This document shows, piece after piece, positions 61,574 to 64,000 of a DNA stretch of 64,000 nt; the stretch's first letter is position 1, and each line of letters starts with the position of its first letter. Both the position numbers and the translations under genes were made by a program. The notes below the pieces were generated by a model that did not search any database, was not told the DNA's origin, and saw nothing but the letters and a program-made list of their open reading frames with translations. This DNA comes from JAJDNH01 sp964552395 (GTDB lineage: Bacteria > Acidobacteriota > Thermoanaerobaculia > Thermoanaerobaculales > Sulfomarinibacteraceae): contig CAZKGM010000014.1 of the NCBI GenBank assembly GCA_964552395.1, positions 1 to 64,000 on the forward strand. The letters run 5' to 3'.

Positions 61574-62788
61574 ATGTACGACACGGGGAATACGGCGTTC
61601 ATGCTGGTGGCCACCAGCCTGGTGATGCTGATGACACCGGGCTTGGCCTTCTTCTACGGCGGTTTGGTGGGCCGCAAGAACGTGCTCGCCATCATGATCC
61701 AGAGCTTCGTCTCCATGGGCTGGACATCGATGCTGTGGTTCGTCTGCGGCTACTCGATGTGCTTCTCCGGCGACGTGGGAGGAATCATCGGGAACCTCCA
61801 CATGGCCTTCCTGCATGGGGTGGAACCGGCGGCGCTCCTCTCCCCCGCCAATAACATTCCCCTCCTGGTCTTCGTCGCGTACCAGATGATGTTTGCGATC
61901 ATCACTCCCGCCCTCATTACGGGGGCCTTCACCAACAGGGTCAGGTTCGCCCCCTACATGATCTTCCTCACGGTGTGGCTGCTCTTCGTCTACTTCCCCG
62001 CCGTGCACATGATCTGGGGTGGCGGCCTGCTGCAGAGGTGGGGTGTGCTGGACTTCGCGGGCGGCATCGTGGTGCATGCCATCGCGGGTATGGCGGCCCT
62101 CGCCAGCGTGTTCTTCGTCGGCAAGCGGAAGGTGGCAGAGAAGGGACCGCACAGCATCCCGCTGGTCGCTCTCGGCACGGGCCTGCTGTGGTTCGGCTGG
62201 TATGGGTTCAACGCGGGCAGCGAGCTGCAAGTGAACCACGTGACCACCCTGGCCTTCCTCAACACGGACATCGCGGCCTCTTTCGCGGCCATCACGTGGC
62301 TCTTCATGGCCTGGGTCCTCGAGAAGAAGCCCAAGTTCCTGGGCCTGCTCACCGGCTCCATCGCAGGGCTCGCCACCATCACCCCGGCGGCGGGCTACGT
62401 GACGGTGCCCACGGCCGCCCTAATCGGCATCACCGCCGGCATCGTCTGCTACGGCGCCATCAACCTCAAGAACAAGATGCACTGGGACGACGCTCTGGAC
62501 GTGTGGGGTGTTCACGGTGTGGGCGGCACCCTCGGCATCCTGATGCTGGGGCTGTTCGCCACCACCGCGGTCAATGCCGCCGGGGCCAACGGCCTGTTTC
62601 ACGGCAACCCGGGCTTCTTCGTCAAGGAGGCCGTGGGGGTGATCGGGTTCAGTGCCTACGCATTCATCTTCTCGTATATGGCCCTGGCGGTCATCGACAA
62701 GATCACCCCGGTGCGGCTGAGTGCCGAGGAGGAGGAGATGGGGCTGGATGCCGTACTGCACGGCGAGGAAGCCTACCTGCATGATTGA
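61574..62788 (+). CDS. amtB: Ammonium transporter (AmtB/MEP family)
   Basis: A 404-residue membrane channel of about 11 helices. MLMTPGLAFFYGGLVGRKNV is the family opening. The twin His of the pore are in FAGGIVVHAIAGMAAL and DVWGVHGVGGTLG. GVEP, NIPLLVFVAYQMMFAIITPA and the GLLWFGWYGFNAGS helix are typical. It conducts ammonium/ammonia into the cell under nitrogen limitation. AAGGAGGGTCTTGGT precedes the ATG. No signal peptide, and no glnK was found next to it. A hairpin and an outer-membrane protein gene follow 79 bases later, so they may be co-transcribed. Confidence 0.94.
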   Translation: MYDTGNTAFMLVATSLVMLMTPGLAFFYGGLVGRKNVLAIMIQSFVSMGWTSMLWFVCGYSMCFSGDVGGIIGNLHMAFLHGVEPAALLSPANNIPLLVFVAYQMMFAIITPALITGAFTNRVRFAPYMIFLTVWLLFVYFPAVHMIWGGGLLQRWGVLDFAGGIVVHAIAGMAALASVFFVGKRKVAEKGPHSIPLVALGTGLLWFGWYGFNAGSELQVNHVTTLAFLNTDIAASFAAITWLFMAWVLEKKPKFLGLLTGSIAGLATITPAAGYVTVPTAALIGITAGIVCYGAINLKNKMHWDDALDVWGVHGVGGTLGILMLGLFATTAVNAAGANGLFHGNPGFFVKEAVGVIGFSAYAFIFSYMALAVIDKITPVRLSAEEEEMGLDAVLHGEEAYLHD

Positions 62789-62809
62789 GTTCCTTCGGGT
62801 AGACGTGCC

Positions 62810-62833
62810 GGCGCCGCCCTCCGGGGCGGCGCC
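62810..62833. terminator. Hairpin between amtB and the outer-membrane protein gene
   Basis: GGCGCCGCC (62810-62818), loop CTCCGG, GGCGGCGCC (62825-62833): a 9-bp perfect GC stem 22 bases past the amtB stop. No T-run. It may reduce readthrough into the next gene. Confidence 0.45.
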
Positions 62834-62866
62834 CGGCGCGTCGGGTCCCCATCTGCGGAGGACATC

Positions 62867-63673
62867 GTGAAGAGGGGATTTGTTTTTTTTGCCCTGCTGG
62901 TCCTCGCGACCGCGACCCCGGCCCTGTTCGCGCAGGAAGCCCCCGTCACCGGGAGCGCGGCGCTGAGTCTTTTCAACCGGTACGTCTTCCGTGGCTATGA
63001 GCTCGGTGCGGAGAACGGCGTCATCCAACCCTCAGTGACCGTGACAACCCGAGGGTTCACGCTCTCCTTCTGGGGGAACATCGATGTCGAAGAGGGGGCC
63101 ACTCCCTCCTTCGTCCCGGATCGTCCTGGGCACGGGAGCTTCAACGAGGCCGACATCAGCCTCAGCTACACCCGCACTGTCGGACGGTTCGAGGCGACCG
63201 CCGGCTGGATCTACTACGGAACGAAGTACGCGACGGAGACGCAAGAGGTGTGGCTGAGCCTGTCGTACGACACCATCGGCAAGCCTACGCTCACGGTCTA
63301 TCGGGACGTGGGCTCCTACCCGGGGACCTACATCAGTCTCTCCCTGAGCCAATCGCTGCCGCTGGGAAAGTCGGTCAACCTGGATCTCGGGGCCTCGGCG
63401 GGCTACTTTGCCGGCACCGACGACTCCTGGGGGACCTACGATTCGGACGACGGCGCCTACACCGGCGAGCGCTACCACGGTTTCCACGACGGGATGCTCA
63501 AGGCCGGCCTGACGATCGCTCTGGGAGAAGGGTTGAGCGTCCAGCCCATGATCCAGTACTACTTCCCGCTGTCCTCCACCGCCCGCCGCGTGATCGACGG
63601 GAACTCCTTCAATCCCGGCGGACGACTGGCCGACACCATGGTCTACGGGGCGACGATCGTGATGAGCTTCTGA
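62867..63673 (+). CDS. TorF-like putative outer-membrane porin
   Basis: A 268-residue beta-barrel. GTG start with GGAGG upstream; signal peptide MKRGFVFFALLVLATATPAL then FAQ. The mature protein starts with SAALSLFNRYVFRGYELGAE, a strand seen in TorF/TIGR02001-type proteins (FNRYVFRG), followed by alternating strands (GFTLSFWGNIDVE, FEATAGWIYYGTKYA, LSLSQSLPLGKSVNLDLGAS) and a C-terminal strand GATIVMSF ending in Phe for barrel assembly. Function of the family is not established. It follows amtB by 78 bases, and could be a porin for nitrogen compounds; that is inference. Confidence 0.82.
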   Translation: MKRGFVFFALLVLATATPALFAQEAPVTGSAALSLFNRYVFRGYELGAENGVIQPSVTVTTRGFTLSFWGNIDVEEGATPSFVPDRPGHGSFNEADISLSYTRTVGRFEATAGWIYYGTKYATETQEVWLSLSYDTIGKPTLTVYRDVGSYPGTYISLSLSQSLPLGKSVNLDLGASAGYFAGTDDSWGTYDSDDGAYTGERYHGFHDGMLKAGLTIALGEGLSVQPMIQYYFPLSSTARRVIDGNSFNPGGRLADTMVYGATIVMSF

Positions 63674-63932
63674 TCGTCGCTGTACTCCGTCGCGCCTGAC
63701 GGGGTACCGACGCTCATGAAGGTCGTCCCGGCTCATGAAGACCGTCTCCTCTCGCTACGATCGCTCATGAATGACCCGGGCCGGAGCTCGGGGTCGTCGC
63801 GGGTGAGGAGGTGGTGGATGAGGGAGTCGAGTGGGGCTTCCCCTGGGGAGGGCCTGGTCGAACTCGGTATGACAGGCCAGAAGCTGGTGCTCTCCACCGC
63901 CCCCGAGGTCCACCTGCGCAGCCGTGGTCGCG
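63674..63932. other. Non-coding interval with short repeats
   Basis: About 259 bp between the porin gene and the OmpA-family gene at the edge. It holds CTCATGA units (63714-63775) and a partial R1 copy (63750-63799, GACCCGGGCCGGAG). No gene. Confidence 0.6.
63714..63799 (+). repeat. CTCATGA units and partial R1 repeat
   Basis: CTCATGAAGGTCGTCCCGG and CTCATGAAGACCGTCTCCT lead directly to TCTCGCTACGATCGCTCATG, which matches the end of R1 copies 1 and 2. The joint appearance suggests that the CTCATGA units and R1/R2 belong to one family of elements. Confidence 0.6.
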
Positions 63933-64000
63933 CTACTGCCGCACCAGCTCGACACGGCGGTTGAGGGCGCGGCCGGCCTCGGTGTCGTTGGTGGCCACCG
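63933..64000 (-). CDS. OmpA-family protein, C-terminal end (partial, cut by window edge)
   Basis: The minus strand reads VATNDTEAGRALNRRVELV, then RQ and a TAG stop at 63933-63935. This is the last segment of OmpA/MotB-type peptidoglycan-binding domains (the RALNRRVE motif). The rest of the gene lies outside the window. Confidence 0.8.
   Translation of the reverse strand, partial: VATNDTEAGRALNRRVELVRQ

Overview
The window is a high-GC stretch of an uncultured, Gram-negative (diderm) bacterium. Envelope proteins support this: an OmpW-like barrel, a TorF-like barrel, an OmpA C-terminus at the right edge and lipoproteins with clear lipoboxes. The gene mix (VPS10/BNR-repeat secreted protein, tricorn-like S41 peptidase, DUF4388/PATAN protein, GMC oxidoreductase, ADP-forming acyl-CoA synthetase, SSS symporter) suggests Acidobacteriota, perhaps Thermoanaerobaculia-like. 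Myxococcota is not excluded. No rRNA or tRNA gene was seen. Two 100-N gaps, each flanked by exactly the same 55 bases on both sides, show this is a draft short-read scaffold.

Layout. 0.8-4.4 kb (minus): a two-gene acyl-CoA activation operon. 4.6-9.1 kb (minus): a large secreted BNR/VPS10 protein and a DUF4388 protein, divergent from a bacterial XPF/ERCC4-type nuclease (9.3-10.0 kb). 10.3-24.5 kb (plus): seven tightly packed genes encoding large, signal-less, beta-rich proteins, several of them clear paralogues. I do not recognise them, and they are the best candidate for an undescribed system. 24.5-26.8 kb: a DUF116 protein and an SSS symporter, divergent. 26.9-32.7 kb: three overlapping genes for unrecognised secreted proteins, two of which share a short Cys motif. 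32.7-34.5 kb: a truncated sigma-like ORF, a QueG-like Fe-S protein and a divergent CGNR regulator. 34.7-37.8 kb: a fusion of a D-Ala-D-Ala-ligase-like ATP-grasp with a DmpA-type (P1) peptidase, overlapping an HDAC/acetylpolyamine amidohydrolase gene. 37.8-43.3 kb (minus): GMC oxidoreductase, alpha/beta hydrolase, a repeat-rich lipoprotein carrying the first N gap, and an OmpW-like protein. 43.5-46.4 kb (minus): an rrf2-cydA-cydB operon.

46.4-57.5 kb is an accessory region. It holds a VapBC module, a lipoprotein with a broken duplicate, an AbiEi/AbiEii module, a membrane protein of unknown function, fragments of a histidine kinase and of an SDR, several dispersed repeat families, and a tricorn-like S41 peptidase. 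57.5-64 kb: a HEAT-repeat membrane protein, DUF4386 protein, NarL-type two-component pair, AmtB ammonium transporter, outer-membrane protein and the edge of an OmpA-family gene.

The most notable points are the seven-gene beta-protein cluster; 19-23 bp palindromes with 3-nt loops that sit exactly at stop codons; an arithmetic test indicating that the first N gap is an assembly artefact (removing 155 nt restores the reading frame); the ATP-grasp/DmpA fusion; the bacterial ERCC4 nuclease; and three families of dispersed non-coding repeats.
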